Origin: Lysinibacillus sp. BPa_S21
GTDB lineage: Bacteria; Bacillota; Bacilli; Bacillales_A; Planococcaceae
Length of the DNA stretch: 64,000 nucleotides
Direction: 5' to 3'
Assembly: GCF_023337795.1 (NCBI RefSeq)
Contig: NZ_JALIRS010000013.1
Coordinates: 39,060 to 103,059, forward strand
Under the pieces are notes generated by a model. It was given only the letters and a program-made list of their open reading frames with translations. It searched no databases and was not told the origin of the DNA. Every line of letters begins with the position of its first letter. Position 1 is the first letter of the stretch. The position numbers were made by a program, and so were the translations under genes. Shown one piece after another: positions 9,256 to 17,488 of the stretch.

Positions 9256-10410
9256 TTAGGGTGGGGTGATGTCCGTTCCAGCTGGGCGCTTTGGTTCAAG
9301 CATTTTTTTGAATGTATCATTCATCAATGCTGCATCAAGTGTATTTGGATAATGAGCAGAGTGCTCTAAAGTGATAAATTCCTTACCATTCGGCGCATCT
9401 AAGAGCTCAAAGTATTGCTTTGCTAATTCATAATTCGTCTGTTTATCATACTTACCTTGTATAAAATAAACGGGTATATCTATACTTTTTACAGAATCAA
9501 AAAAATTAGTAAGGATAATTTCTTTTTTTAGTTCTTGGCTATCTATAAGGCTAAATTGTGGGCCTGAAATAAATGCTTTATACAGATCCTGTAAAGAGTA
9601 ATCAGGGGAAGTAAATGCCCCTTTTATCAAGTCAAAGAGATTCACTTTTTTGATCGTATCATCAAAATAATTCATACCTTTATAGTGATTGATTAGATCG
9701 CTAAATTGATCCTCATCTTTTGCTAAATAAGGACCTTCTCCTATATCGTCTAAAATTCGAAGAGTCTTTTTATCTCCATTAGATAGAGCTTCACTATATA
9801 ACCAATTGTAGCCAAGTTCTTGGCCTTTACTAATATTAGTTACTTGAGAAATCCCTAAATAGGCATGAAACTTCTCAGGATAATTGGATACTAATTGAGT
9901 GCCAACTATAGTACCGAAAGACTGACCTATGACAAATATTTTTTCCTGTTGATAATTTTCTTTAATATAATCAACTATTATATTAGCATCTTCTGTAAAT
10001 TGAGAAAGGGTCAGTGTATTATTCGTTAATTTCTTGTTAAAACTTTTTCCGGAACCTCTTTGATCATAATAAACTGCTACGCAATTCTCGGTTATTTCGG
10101 GATACAATGTTCGAGCACTCACACCATAGGGGAATGGTGACCCCGGACCGCCATGTAAGAATAAACAAAATGGTTTCTCCTTATCTTTTCCTTCCACTAA
10201 TATATATTGTTTATCTCCATTTACATCGAGTTCCTTTAACTCACTAATACCACCATTTTCGATAATTTCAGCACTTTTTTGTTTAATTTGTTGTTGGACA
10301 ATGAAGCGATAACCTAATAACATGACTATAAGTACTATAAGAATAAAAAAAGCAAAAAGAAATATTTTAATCATAGGACTAAACCACTTTCTTTTTAATA
10401 GTAAATTCAT
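9256..10410 (-). CDS. Membrane-anchored alpha/beta hydrolase, proline iminopeptidase-like
   Basis: The 384-residue product has one N-terminal membrane anchor (about 11-35) and then an alpha/beta hydrolase domain. FLHGGPGSP is the oxyanion motif typical of proline iminopeptidases, YYDQRGSGKS follows, GQSFGT carries the nucleophile Ser, and a C-terminal HSAHYP supplies the likely His. Catalysis would take place outside the cell. The ATG at 10410 has GAAGGA 9 nt upstream; an upstream TTG is less well placed. It separates the LiaIH-like pair from liaFSR, so it may belong to the envelope-stress response, but this rests only on position. Confidence 0.82.
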   Translation of the reverse strand: MNLLLKRKWFSPMIKIFLFAFFILIVLIVMLLGYRFIVQQQIKQKSAEIIENGGISELKELDVNGDKQYILVEGKDKEKPFCLFLHGGPGSPFPYGVSARTLYPEITENCVAVYYDQRGSGKSFNKKLTNNTLTLSQFTEDANIIVDYIKENYQQEKIFVIGQSFGTIVGTQLVSNYPEKFHAYLGISQVTNISKGQELGYNWLYSEALSNGDKKTLRILDDIGEGPYLAKDEDQFSDLINHYKGMNYFDDTIKKVNLFDLIKGAFTSPDYSLQDLYKAFISGPQFSLIDSQELKKEIILTNFFDSVKSIDIPVYFIQGKYDKQTNYELAKQYFELLDAPNGKEFITLEHSAHYPNTLDAALMNDTFKKMLEPKRPAGTDITPP

Positions 10411-10472
10411 TTTACCATATCCTTCATCTCCTACCTTCAAAAAGGGGAGGGAGCTTTTTTCTTCAAAGAAAT

Positions 10473-10499
10473 GGGATGCTTCAATAATTGAGGCATCCC
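10473..10499 (-). terminator. Terminator after the PspA/LiaH gene
   Basis: GGGATGC-TTCAAT and ATTGA-GGCATCCC form a stem of 12 bp with one mismatch, 7 nt past the liaH stop. The leftward T run is interrupted (ATTTCTTTG), so read-through into the hydrolase and liaFSR is possible. Confidence 0.75.
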
Positions 10500-10506
10500 T
10501 TATTTC

Positions 10507-11145
10507 TTATTTGTTTTCAATTAGTAGTGGTGCGCTATCTTCTACGGATTTCTTTTCTAGTTGTGCAAGACGAGACTCGAAAGATGTTACTTCATGATCT
10601 TTGTCGATTTGGTAAGCAAGCTTATCGATATAGGATTCTAAATCTTCAAAGTTGGTTTTGTTGTTTTTTGCAATCATTCCGTCCATTTGATGGTGAGCGC
10701 GTGTGACATTTTCTTTGCCCATCAGCTGTAATTGGCGCACTTTCATGTCTTTAATTTTGTGTTTCATTGTTTCAAATTTGCGTTCAAGCTCGAAGTATTC
10801 ACGTGTACTTGCCTCGATACTAGCTTGCAATGTATTGTTACGTGCTGTGTAAGCAGCAACTTCATCAGTAGCAAAATCGATTAAATCTTGCTCGCCGCTA
10901 GCAGTTGCTAATGTTAATTGAGACTCACGTTTTGCTAGTAATTCCGCATTTTGTTTGAATTCCTGCTCTAGTTTTTCTTTTAACTGACCTTGACGCTCTA
11001 ATAATTTACCAGTTTGCTCTGTTTGTTTTTCTGCTTCACGAATGTATTGGTTTAACATCGCAATTGGATTTTTTTGTTCCTTCTTATCAAATAAATGATG
11101 TAAATCTGCCTCTATTGTATATCTAAAACGTTGAAATAAATTCAT
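10507..11145 (-). CDS. liaH: PspA/IM30 family protein, LiaH-like
   Basis: The 212-residue protein is almost entirely helical and charged, with the PspA/IM30 N-terminus (MNLFQRFRYTIEADLHHLFDKKEQKNPIAMLNQYIREAEKQ) followed by long coiled coils. LiaH forms large oligomers that protect the membrane under envelope stress. It is preceded 15 nt upstream by a small LiaI-like membrane protein, the same pair as liaIH, and is followed on the same strand by liaFSR. AAAGGAGC precedes the ATG. The pair is expected to be the main target of the nearby LiaR. Confidence 0.88.
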   Translation of the reverse strand: MNLFQRFRYTIEADLHHLFDKKEQKNPIAMLNQYIREAEKQTEQTGKLLERQGQLKEKLEQEFKQNAELLAKRESQLTLATASGEQDLIDFATDEVAAYTARNNTLQASIEASTREYFELERKFETMKHKIKDMKVRQLQLMGKENVTRAHHQMDGMIAKNNKTNFEDLESYIDKLAYQIDKDHEVTSFESRLAQLEKKSVEDSAPLLIENK

Positions 11146-11160
11146 GAAAATTCGCTCCTT

Positions 11161-11514
11161 TTATTTTGTTAAGTTAGACCATTCTTTTTCAAAGTTTGTA
11201 AATGGATCTTCTTCTTTAGCTTCAATTGTTGGAATTTTTACATCTTCGTTGTTCCATTTTTTGTAGATCACATAGATGACAGCGATTGCTGCTAATCCTA
11301 TCATTGCAGGGATATTAGAGATTGCTGATAGAACACCGATTAGACCTACTGTGAACCATATGATTTTGCCGAATGTCGATTTACTTGCAGAGTAGAAGTG
11401 CATACCGAGTGCTACAAACAATCCTGAAAATAGTAGACCTGCAAGCGGTCCAGTTAAAGCGAGTGCAACACATCCTGCGATAAAGCCTCCTATTAGTAGA
11501 AAAAATTTTCTCAT
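11161..11514 (-). CDS. liaI: LiaI-like small membrane protein
   Basis: The 117-residue protein has three to four hydrophobic segments (about 4-22, 24-41, 50-66 and 68-86) and a charged cytosolic tail ending DPFTNFEKEWSNLTK. LiaI of B. subtilis has about the same length, membrane layout and acidic tail, and anchors LiaH at the membrane. Adjacency to the PspA-type gene supports the assignment; sequence identity to LiaI was not measured. AAAGGAGC precedes the ATG. Confidence 0.7.
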   Translation of the reverse strand: MRKFFLLIGGFIAGCVALALTGPLAGLLFSGLFVALGMHFYSASKSTFGKIIWFTVGLIGVLSAISNIPAMIGLAAIAVIYVIYKKWNNEDVKIPTIEAKEEDPFTNFEKEWSNLTK

Positions 11515-11535
11515 ATGTTTTAGCTCCTTTCGTTT

Positions 11536-11550
11536 GTACTTTTATAGTAC
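11536..11550 (-). promoter_or_regulatory. Palindrome over the liaI-like promoter -10
   Basis: GTACT-TTTAT-AGTAC is a perfect 5-bp palindrome about 20 bp before the liaI-like gene. Read leftward it contains TATAAA (11541-11546) as a -10, with no good -35, which would suit an activator-dependent promoter. An AGTCCG half-site lies further upstream near 11574-11579. LiaR control is an inference. Confidence 0.35.
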
Positions 11551-11798
11551 CTGTTAGCGAGCTTTGCTAAAACGGACTGGAAATTGATTTTGCTCTAGGT
11601 CTTGAGGCTGAGAATATTCTAGGTACTTTTGCAGAAGCTTAAATTTGTAAAAAATAGATAGCTCAAAAAGTATTTGTAAGATCCGAAAGTAGAAAGTTTT
11701 CGACAAAAATAGAAGATGAAAGCCTCCTTCGTTTGACAAATTAAAGAGTTTGGATGAGCTATACTTATGAAAAAGAAATGAGCGAAGGAGGATTTCTA

Positions 11799-12224
11799 GT
11801 GAGAACCTATTCCATATATAAAATAAAAGAAGAGCATTTAACGTTTATTTTCGGCAGAGAGCGTAAGTTATTAGAGATGATGCAAGGCTGTGAAGACGCA
11901 AACGAGAAATCCTTAAAAGAGCTTGCATATATATGTGAAACCGTTCGCTTCGAGGAGATCGCTACGATGCTAGAGGCGCAACTAGATTCCAAATATGCAC
12001 ATTTAGAGAGAGCTCGTAATGCTTTATTTTTAGAACATCCTATAAAAGGAAAAATGGCTATATATTTAGTGGAACGTAAAATTTGTGTTTATTGTGAGGG
12101 TTCACGGATGCTTGATTTGGATCTATTCCAAATGCTTGCGAAGATGAGCGAGCGCTTTATTGCGTTTAATAAACAAGATAATGAGTGTGGGTGGCTAAAG
12201 CCAATGAAATATACAATGCATTAG
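11799..12224 (+). CDS. sirA: SirA-like (YneE) inhibitor of replication initiation during sporulation
   Basis: SirA binds DnaA domain I and stops new replication rounds when sporulation starts. This 141-residue protein shares the family's landmarks as I recall them: YxIKEEH near the start, FGRE at about residue 18, and a C-terminal GWLKPMK. It lies upstream of yneF, as in B. subtilis (tkt-sirA-yneF), although the lia genes intervene after tkt. The GTG at 11799 is chosen because GAAGGAGG sits 7 nt upstream; the open frame from 11754 includes a likely -10 (TATACT, 11759-11764). Confidence 0.72.
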   Translation: MRTYSIYKIKEEHLTFIFGRERKLLEMMQGCEDANEKSLKELAYICETVRFEEIATMLEAQLDSKYAHLERARNALFLEHPIKGKMAIYLVERKICVYCEGSRMLDLDLFQMLAKMSERFIAFNKQDNECGWLKPMKYTMH

Positions 12225-12325
12225 GAAAATTCACTACAATATATAGTAACACGCTACTATTTTGTGTATAATGGAGCGTGGAGAGTTTTTTCTCGGTATA
12301 TATTGTAGTGGAGGAGGTTGGTTGT

Positions 12326-12544
12326 ATGCCTACATGGGGCTGGATTATTATCGTAATTATCGCATTAGCAGCGGGCGCGGCACTTGGTTTCTATTTAGCT
12401 CGTCAAGCTATGATGAAATATTTAAAAGAAAACCCACCAATTAACGAACAAATGATTCGTATGATGATGGCGCAAATGGGTCGTACGCCGTCTGAAAAGC
12501 AAGTACGTCAAATGATGACACAAATGAATAAATTCCAAAAATAA
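12326..12544 (+). CDS. yneF: UPF0154 small membrane protein YneF
   Basis: The 72-residue protein has one N-terminal membrane segment (about 4-25) and a conserved cytosolic tail, KENPPINEQMIRMMMAQMGRTPSEKQVRQMM in part, diagnostic of the UPF0154/YneF family. The function is unknown. The ATG at 12326 has GGAGGAGG 8 nt upstream; a longer open frame from 12278 lacks a ribosome site. A TATAAT at 12267-12272 may be its promoter -10. Confidence 0.93.
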   Translation: MPTWGWIIIVIIALAAGAALGFYLARQAMMKYLKENPPINEQMIRMMMAQMGRTPSEKQVRQMMTQMNKFQK

Positions 12545-12560
12545 TTGGAATGTTTAAAGA

Positions 12561-12595
12561 GCAACTAGTCCAAGCTTTGACTAGTTGTTTTTTAT
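12561..12595 (+). terminator. yneF terminator
   Basis: GCAACTAGTC pairs with GACTAGTTGT around an 8-nt loop, followed by a T-rich tail. Confidence 0.9.
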
Positions 12596-12710
12596 TTACT
12601 CATTGTCGGGGGTACTTGATGAAATGAGTGGGACAATTCGCAAAAATCATACAATTCTATCGGAAAACTCGTTATAATGGAAATATTCTATATAAAAGGA
12701 GTTGTGTAAG

Positions 12711-13181
12711 TTGCAGAAAGAAAAAACAAATGTTGAAAGCTTTGATCTAGATCATACGAAAGTAAAAGCACCATATGTACGTTTAGCGGGTGTGAAAGCA
12801 GGAAAAAATGGCGATGAAGTGTACAAATATGATATTCGTTTTAAACAGCCAAATAAAGAGCATATGGAAATGCCTGCATTACATTCCCTAGAGCATTTAT
12901 CGGCAGACATTATCCGCAATTACTCCGACCATATTGTTGATTTCAGTCCGATGGGATGTCAAACAGGCTTCTATGTATCGCTAATCAATCACAATGATTA
13001 CGAAGACTTATTAAATATTTTAGAAAAAACATTTACAGATGTAACAAAGGCCACTGCAGTCCCAGCCTGCAACGAAGTGCAATGTGGCTGGGCAGCTAGC
13101 CATAGTTTAGAAGGTGCACAAGCGTTAGCTAAAGAATTTTTAGCCAAACGTGATGAATGGCATATTGTTTTTGCAGAATAA
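12711..13181 (+). CDS. luxS: S-ribosylhomocysteine lyase LuxS
   Basis: LuxS cleaves S-ribosylhomocysteine to homocysteine and DPD, the precursor of autoinducer-2, in the activated methyl cycle. The 156-residue protein shows the metal motif HSLEH (His58, His62) and the second metal ligand Cys125 in CNEVQCGW; Cys83 in MGCQTGF is the catalytic cysteine. The TTG at 12711 is chosen because AAGGAG lies 9 nt upstream and the product then starts near the usual position ([11 protein letters not shown]). A TATAAT lies at about 12672. It stands alone with its own terminator. Confidence 0.95.
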   Translation: MQKEKTNVESFDLDHTKVKAPYVRLAGVKAGKNGDEVYKYDIRFKQPNKEHMEMPALHSLEHLSADIIRNYSDHIVDFSPMGCQTGFYVSLINHNDYEDLLNILEKTFTDVTKATAVPACNEVQCGWAASHSLEGAQALAKEFLAKRDEWHIVFAE

Positions 13182-13189
13182 AAAATATA

Positions 13190-13229
13190 AACCTTGCGTG
13201 CAGCTCATTCAGTGTCGCAAGGTTTTATA
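13190..13229 (+). terminator. luxS terminator
   Basis: AACCTTGCG (13190-13198) pairs with CGCAAGGTT (13216-13224); the 3' arm runs into Ts. Confidence 0.85.
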
Positions 13230-13300
13230 TTGAGGGTCGTGCCGCTTAGCTTTCACACAAATACATTGTTGAAGAAATTATAATGACATGTGAGTAAATT

Positions 13301-13554
13301 GGTTGATTGGAGTGGAGACTGGGCGACTCCTTGGGGTTTAGAGATAGGGGAACGAAGGCTAAGAACATCACATCCTGTGATAACGCCTTCGTGACCAACC
13401 TCGTGTTGGTCCGAGACCCTGGAGCGAGCAACGCGAGTGAAGCGGGAGGGGAACGAAGGCTAAAGGCATCACGTCCTGTGATAACGCCTTCGTGACCAAC
13501 ATCGTGTTGCCCCGACGCCCCCAGGAAAGCGCCCAGTCGGAACGGAAATCAACC
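13301..13554. repeat. Dispersed palindromic element, copy 1 (254 bp, two inner modules)
   Basis: The ends GGTTGATT ... AATCAACC are inverted, and the arms continue inward (GAGACTGGGCG with CGCCCAGTC; CTCCTTGGGG with CCCCAGGA), so the whole element can fold into one long hairpin. Inside are two copies of a module of about 66 bp (13347-13412 and 13448-13513), each with nested stems: CGAAGGC/GCCTTCG, ATCAC/GTGAT and CAAC/GTTG. Other copies lie at 34301-34431 and 55697-55885. The GC content is clearly above the surroundings. No transposase is encoded. It occupies the luxS-yqkD gap. Confidence 0.88.
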
Positions 13555-13594
13555 CCTCGCTTTGCAGAAGAACTATATTTTGTTTTCATTTGCC

Positions 13595-14566
13595 CTAAAA
13601 ATGAAATGGAATGACATTAGACGAAGAAGAATCACGATTAATTTTTTGATAAATGAAATTTTCTAAAAAGTCGTGGATTAAATCCTCATATTCAGCCATA
13701 TTTTCATTAAAAGACTGTGCATGAGCACCTTTATCAAATAGCTTCAGCTTCTTAGGACCAGTTTTTTTATTGTATAAATCCAGTGACATGGAAGCTGGGA
13801 TAAATGTGTCAGGAATACTATGGATAAAGAGTACCGGCTTTTCAATATTTGTTACAGCCTCAGAAGGTGTCACACTTTTAAAGGAATAACCGTCTCGCAA
13901 GCGGACAAAGAAATCGGCAAAACGAATTGGAATAATCGAGCCATATTTAAATTCCGTCTTCGCTATTTGTTTCAGCAGCATTGAAAAATCAGAAAACGCA
14001 CAATCTGAAATATAGAAATCCGCACCATCCTCTACAGTTCCTGAATATAGTAACATTGTTGCGGCTCCCATTGATTCACCATGAATACCGAGAATGGCGT
14101 TTTCACCAATCATAGCCTTTATAGTTTTGACTACTGCATCAAGGTCATTTTTTTCATAATGGCCGTAGCTAGTCGTTTTCCCACCGGTCTCCCCATGTCG
14201 ACGATGGTCAAAAATAACGGAATTATAGCCAAGTCGTTCAAAAAGTCGAGCATATTTAACGGAGTTGATTTTATTTTCTGTTACTCCGTGGCAAATAATG
14301 ATGGTATTATTTGTTTCCAATGGCTGAAACATGATGCCACGAATGGTATAGCCATTTGGAGAGTCAATATTTAGTTCACATTTTAAGTTTTTATTGTACC
14401 AAGCTTCATCAAAGCGTTTTGCGGTAGTTTCACGTTCACGAACAAATTCAGGATCCTTTTGTTTAATGTACATTAATTTATTGGAAAGCGCGAAGCCGAA
14501 CAGACCAGTTGCTGCTGCAGCAATCGTCGTCGTTATACCTGAAAATAATAGCATTTTCTTTTTCAT
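13595..14566 (-). CDS. yqkD: YqkD-like alpha/beta hydrolase with N-terminal anchor
   Basis: The 323-residue protein has an N-terminal hydrophobic anchor (about 5-28), then an alpha/beta hydrolase domain: IICHGVTENK, DHRRHGETGG, and the nucleophile elbow GIHGESMGA (Ser in GESMG), an Asp in IPDTFIP and a His in KGAHAQSF. It matches the YqkD-type exported hydrolases; substrate unknown. The nearby yqkE at 16022 supports the name, though a thiolase gene now lies between. GGAGGTG precedes the ATG at 14566. It is divergent from the thiolase. Confidence 0.82.
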   Translation of the reverse strand: MKKKMLLFSGITTTIAAAATGLFGFALSNKLMYIKQKDPEFVRERETTAKRFDEAWYNKNLKCELNIDSPNGYTIRGIMFQPLETNNTIIICHGVTENKINSVKYARLFERLGYNSVIFDHRRHGETGGKTTSYGHYEKNDLDAVVKTIKAMIGENAILGIHGESMGAATMLLYSGTVEDGADFYISDCAFSDFSMLLKQIAKTEFKYGSIIPIRFADFFVRLRDGYSFKSVTPSEAVTNIEKPVLFIHSIPDTFIPASMSLDLYNKKTGPKKLKLFDKGAHAQSFNENMAEYEDLIHDFLENFIYQKINRDSSSSNVIPFHF

Positions 14567-14737
14567 TATTAACACCTCCACGTCCTGTTTCTTTTGTTGT
14601 CTAGGCATACAAGCGAAATGTATGCACTTTTCTTAATTGTAATGTTCCCAACTGAGATTGTTTAAAACACGTCAACATTTTACATTATCTTTGGCAAAAC
14701 TGCGATTATTTCTGCTATCGAAAATCGTCAAAATATT

Positions 14738-14746
14738 TGTTAAAAT
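14738..14746 (+). promoter_or_regulatory. Extended -10 promoter of the thiolase gene
   Basis: TGTTAAAAT gives a TGn extension directly before TAAAAT. No clear -35 is seen. The distance to the start codon is about 67 bp. Confidence 0.45.
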
Positions 14747-14813
14747 AGATATATCTGCTAGTAGCATATGCATGCAGTGTTCATTTTTGAACGGGGAAAA
14801 GGGGAGAAAGTTT

Positions 14814-15998
14814 ATGACGAAAGAGGTAGTAATAGTAAGTGCTGTACGTACAGCTATTGGTTCATTCCAAGGAACTTTAAAGGACGTACCAGCGACAACA
14901 CTAGGGAGTATTGTTATTAAAGAGGCATTAGCACGTGCTGGTGTAGCAGGTGAACAAGTTGACGAGGTCATTATGGGGAATGTCTTATCAGCTGGACTTG
15001 GTCAAAATCCAGCTCGTCAAGCAGCGATTGCAGCAGACTTGCCACACGAAGTATCGGCATTAACTATTAATAAAGTTTGTGGCTCAGGGCTAAAAGCAGT
15101 TCACTTAGCGACACAAGCCATTTTAGCAGGTGATGCAGATATTGTCGTTGCAGGTGGCTTTGAAAATATGAGCCAAGCACCGTATGTATTAAAAAATGCA
15201 CGAGAAGGCTTCCGCATGGGGGATCAAAAAGTAGTCGATACAATGATTCATGACGGATTGTGGTGTGCTTTTAATGACTATCATATGGGCGTTACAGCTG
15301 AAAATTTATGTGATGTTTATGAGATTTCTCGCGAGGAGCAAGATGCCTTTGCAGCACGTTCTCAACAGCGTGCAGAAGTGGCAATGGCAGCAGGGAAGTT
15401 TAACGAAGAAATCGTAGCAGTGGAAATTCCTCAGCGCAAGGGCGATTCTATTATATTTGATAAAGATGAATTCCCACGTCAAGGCGTTACAGCTGAGTCG
15501 CTATCTAAACTTCGTCCTGCTTTTAAAAAGGATGGCTCCGTGACAGCAGCAAACGCATCTGGTATTAATGATGGAGCAGCAGCTGTCGTGGTTATGTCGA
15601 AAGAAAAAGCGGAAGAGTTAGGGATTCACCCAATGGCATTCATTACAGCGAATGCAAGCGCAGGTGTTGACCCAGCTATTATGGGAACAGGCCCAGTAAC
15701 GGCAGTGAAAAAAGCATTAGCAAAGGCTGATGTGACACTAGATAATATAGATTTAATTGAAGCGAATGAAGCTTTTGCAGCTCAATCTATTGCTGTAGAT
15801 CGCGAATTAGGCTTTAATCATGATAAACTAAATGTGAACGGGGGAGCAATTGCTCTTGGCCATCCAATTGGTGCAAGTGGAGCACGTATTTTAGTCACGC
15901 TTTTACATGAGATGGAAAAGCTTGATGCAAAAACTGGTCTCGCAACACTATGTATCGGTGGAGGACAAGGTGTGGCAACAGTTGTCAAGCGCCCTTGA
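14814..15998 (+). CDS. Acetyl-CoA C-acetyltransferase (thiolase)
   Basis: This cytosolic enzyme joins two acetyl-CoA to acetoacetyl-CoA or runs the reverse thiolysis. The 394-residue length is standard. The acylated Cys89 lies in [13 protein letters not shown]; the C-terminal catalytic motifs [17 protein letters not shown] and LCIGGGQG are all present. The ATG at 14814 follows AAAGGGGAG; the upstream open frame from 14658 has no ribosome site. Only 23 bp separate it from yqkE, so the two may be cotranscribed. AtoB/ThlA/MmgA-type names cannot be separated from sequence alone. Confidence 0.93.
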   Translation: MTKEVVIVSAVRTAIGSFQGTLKDVPATTLGSIVIKEALARAGVAGEQVDEVIMGNVLSAGLGQNPARQAAIAADLPHEVSALTINKVCGSGLKAVHLATQAILAGDADIVVAGGFENMSQAPYVLKNAREGFRMGDQKVVDTMIHDGLWCAFNDYHMGVTAENLCDVYEISREEQDAFAARSQQRAEVAMAAGKFNEEIVAVEIPQRKGDSIIFDKDEFPRQGVTAESLSKLRPAFKKDGSVTAANASGINDGAAAVVVMSKEKAEELGIHPMAFITANASAGVDPAIMGTGPVTAVKKALAKADVTLDNIDLIEANEAFAAQSIAVDRELGFNHDKLNVNGGAIALGHPIGASGARILVTLLHEMEKLDAKTGLATLCIGGGQGVATVVKRP

Positions 15999-16021
15999 AG
16001 TGAATAAGAAGGTGAAATGCA

Positions 16022-16288
16022 ATGGGAAAGAAACGAAAACAGCAGCAACGAGTAGATAATAGTGTGACATCTAGTCTACCGAAGCAGGAGGCAGTCACAT
16101 TAGCCGATCAATTAGGCGGTGACGTGCTTGCCAAATTAAAAGCGGCAAAGCAAGATTTAACGGTGAAAGAGCAAGCTGCAGAAGAAGAACGCCAAGCAAA
16201 GCTAGCCTTTGAGCGCAAGCAACGCGAAAAAAACAAATCGTTTGAAGAACTACTAAACGAATATGGCGATAAAGGCTCAAAATTCTAA
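16022..16288 (+). CDS. yqkE: YqkE-like DUF3886 small protein
   Basis: The 88-residue, lysine- and glutamine-rich protein has a predicted long helix (about 38-80) ending KSFEELLNEYGDKGSKF. It fits the YqkE (DUF3886) family, whose function is not known. AAGGTGA precedes the ATG. In B. subtilis yqkE neighbours yqkD; here a thiolase lies between them. A strong terminator follows. Confidence 0.8.
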   Translation: MGKKRKQQQRVDNSVTSSLPKQEAVTLADQLGGDVLAKLKAAKQDLTVKEQAAEEERQAKLAFERKQREKNKSFEELLNEYGDKGSKF

Positions 16289-16293
16289 AAGAG

Positions 16294-16329
16294 AAACAGT
16301 GGATCCAAATGCGGATTCACTGTTTTTTG
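16294..16329 (+). terminator. yqkE terminator
   Basis: AAACAGTGGATCC pairs with GGATTCACTGTTT, 13 bp with one mismatch, followed by Ts. Confidence 0.9.
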
Positions 16330-16345
16330 TTTTATCGGATTTTAA

Positions 16346-16657
16346 TTAGATAAATTCGATAGTATTAAAAAATAGCCTTTCTAGTAGTTCTGTTTTGGTA
16401 ACAGATTGAATCATTGCGTTTAAATAAATTTCTTTAACACCTTTAGAAAGTGTATATGCTTGCACAAAAATACGAATAGTTCGCTCGTTTCCCTCTCGAA
16501 AAGGATGAAACATATTCAATTCGGATTTGTAAAATGCTAATCTATTCGCAGCTTGATGAATGGTAGTCCAGGCCGGTTCATTATTTAAATGATAAAACAC
16601 TTCATCGGTATAGGGATTAATAAATTGAAATTGACAAAACCTAGTAGAGTCTTTCAT
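16346..16657 (-). pseudogene. Fic-domain protein, probably truncated
   Basis: The 103-residue frame has the Fic core HPFREGNERTIRIF (consensus HPFxxGN(G/K)R), with Glu in place of the usual Gly or Lys after the Asn. Fic enzymes transfer AMP or other groups onto protein hydroxyls. A normal Fic domain is longer: the N-terminal helices before FINPYTDEVF are missing, and no matching in-frame sequence lies upstream, so this looks like a remnant. No antitoxin partner is seen. The area to 16940 holds no other convincing gene. Confidence 0.6.
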
Positions 16658-16798
16658 TAATTGTGGGCAGTCACGGGGTTTAAGATGATTCAGGTACTAC
16701 CAGTGAAGGATTTGCTCGAAAAGCTAGTAGAAGAAGCGAATTTGTAAAGTATGAACACAAATCACAATATATTGTAAGTTAAAAGTCATTTAAAAAGA

Positions 16799-16863
16799 AG
16801 GCTGTTTTCTCAAAGATTATTGCTGTATTTTCAAGAGAGCAACAATCTATAAGAAAACAGCCT
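16799..16863. repeat. Long imperfect hairpin sharing its arm with the cassette region
   Basis: AGGCTGTTTTCT (16799-16810) pairs with a matching 3' arm ending AACAGCCT at 16863, and the pairing continues inward through AGATT and TTGCT. The right arm, read on the minus strand, is nearly identical to 59061-59090 in the cassette array. It may act as a terminator, but no gene ends next to it. Confidence 0.6.
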
Positions 16864-16939
16864 AAATAAAAAACAGGAGACGTTGCCAATACATATATCT
16901 CTTAATAGTTTTAGATAAATCTAAGATAGGAGAGAAAAA

Positions 16940-17443
16940 ATGATTGAATTAAGCACTAATAGATTAAAACTAATCCCATTAAACGCAAAGAATTTAGATT
17001 TACTAATTCATGAAGAAAAGACATTTGAAATAGAGTTGCCATTAAGTAGTAAAGAAATCTTTCTTGATGAAGAACTTAGACAAGCTTTGAAGTTTAGACG
17101 ATCGAAAGTATTAGAGAATGAGGAAAATTATATTTGGTACACGAATTGGATAATCGTATCGAAAGAAGAAAACTGTATCGTTGGTGGCATTATGTTAAAA
17201 GGTCTACCAAATGAACAGGGAGAAGTCGTGATCGGATATTATACATTTTCGCAATATCAGGGAAAAGGATACATGACGGAAACTGTTAGGATGATGAAAG
17301 ATTGGTTACTACGTCAATCAAATGTTAAGTATGTGGTTGCTGACACTGAAAAAAGTAATATCTCCTCACATAAAGTCTTACAAAAAGCAGGGGCAATGTT
17401 ATATTCAGAATCTGAAGAACTATTTTTTTGGAGATTCGTTTGA
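16940..17443 (+). CDS. GNAT N-acetyltransferase, RimJ/RimL-like
   Basis: The 167-residue protein begins MIELSTNRLKLIPL and has the GNAT order: a central GGIMLKGLPNEQGEVVIGYYTF, the acetyl-CoA loop QGKGYMTETVRMMKDW, and a C-terminal ADTEKSNISSHKVLQKAGAMLYSESEELFFWRF. The substrate is unknown. AGGAGA lies 8 nt before the ATG. It stands alone between the Fic remnant and vanZ, with a bidirectional terminator after it. Confidence 0.85.
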   Translation: MIELSTNRLKLIPLNAKNLDLLIHEEKTFEIELPLSSKEIFLDEELRQALKFRRSKVLENEENYIWYTNWIIVSKEENCIVGGIMLKGLPNEQGEVVIGYYTFSQYQGKGYMTETVRMMKDWLLRQSNVKYVVADTEKSNISSHKVLQKAGAMLYSESEELFFWRFV

Positions 17444-17451
17444 CATCAAAT

Positions 17452-17488
17452 AAAAGACAAAGGGTTAAAGCGCCCTTTGCCTTTTAAA
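17452..17488. terminator. Bidirectional terminator between the acetyltransferase and vanZ
   Basis: AAAAGACAAAGGG (17452-17464) pairs with CCCTTTGCCTTTT (17473-17485), 13 bp with one mismatch, with A/T flanks on both sides. It serves two convergent genes. Confidence 0.85.

Noticed and set aside
11554..11739. 61-residue minus-strand frame
   Set aside because: It overlaps the promoter regions of liaI-like and sirA and shows no ribosome site or family pattern.
13246..13589. Open frames inside the palindromic element, also at 34097-34426 and 55686-55899
   Set aside because: The frames follow the inverted repeat on both strands and have no ribosome site or codon bias.
16658..16748. Short plus-strand frame WAVTGFKMIQVLPVKDLLEKL
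   Set aside because: Only about 28 residues and no good start; it may be a gene relic but cannot be supported.
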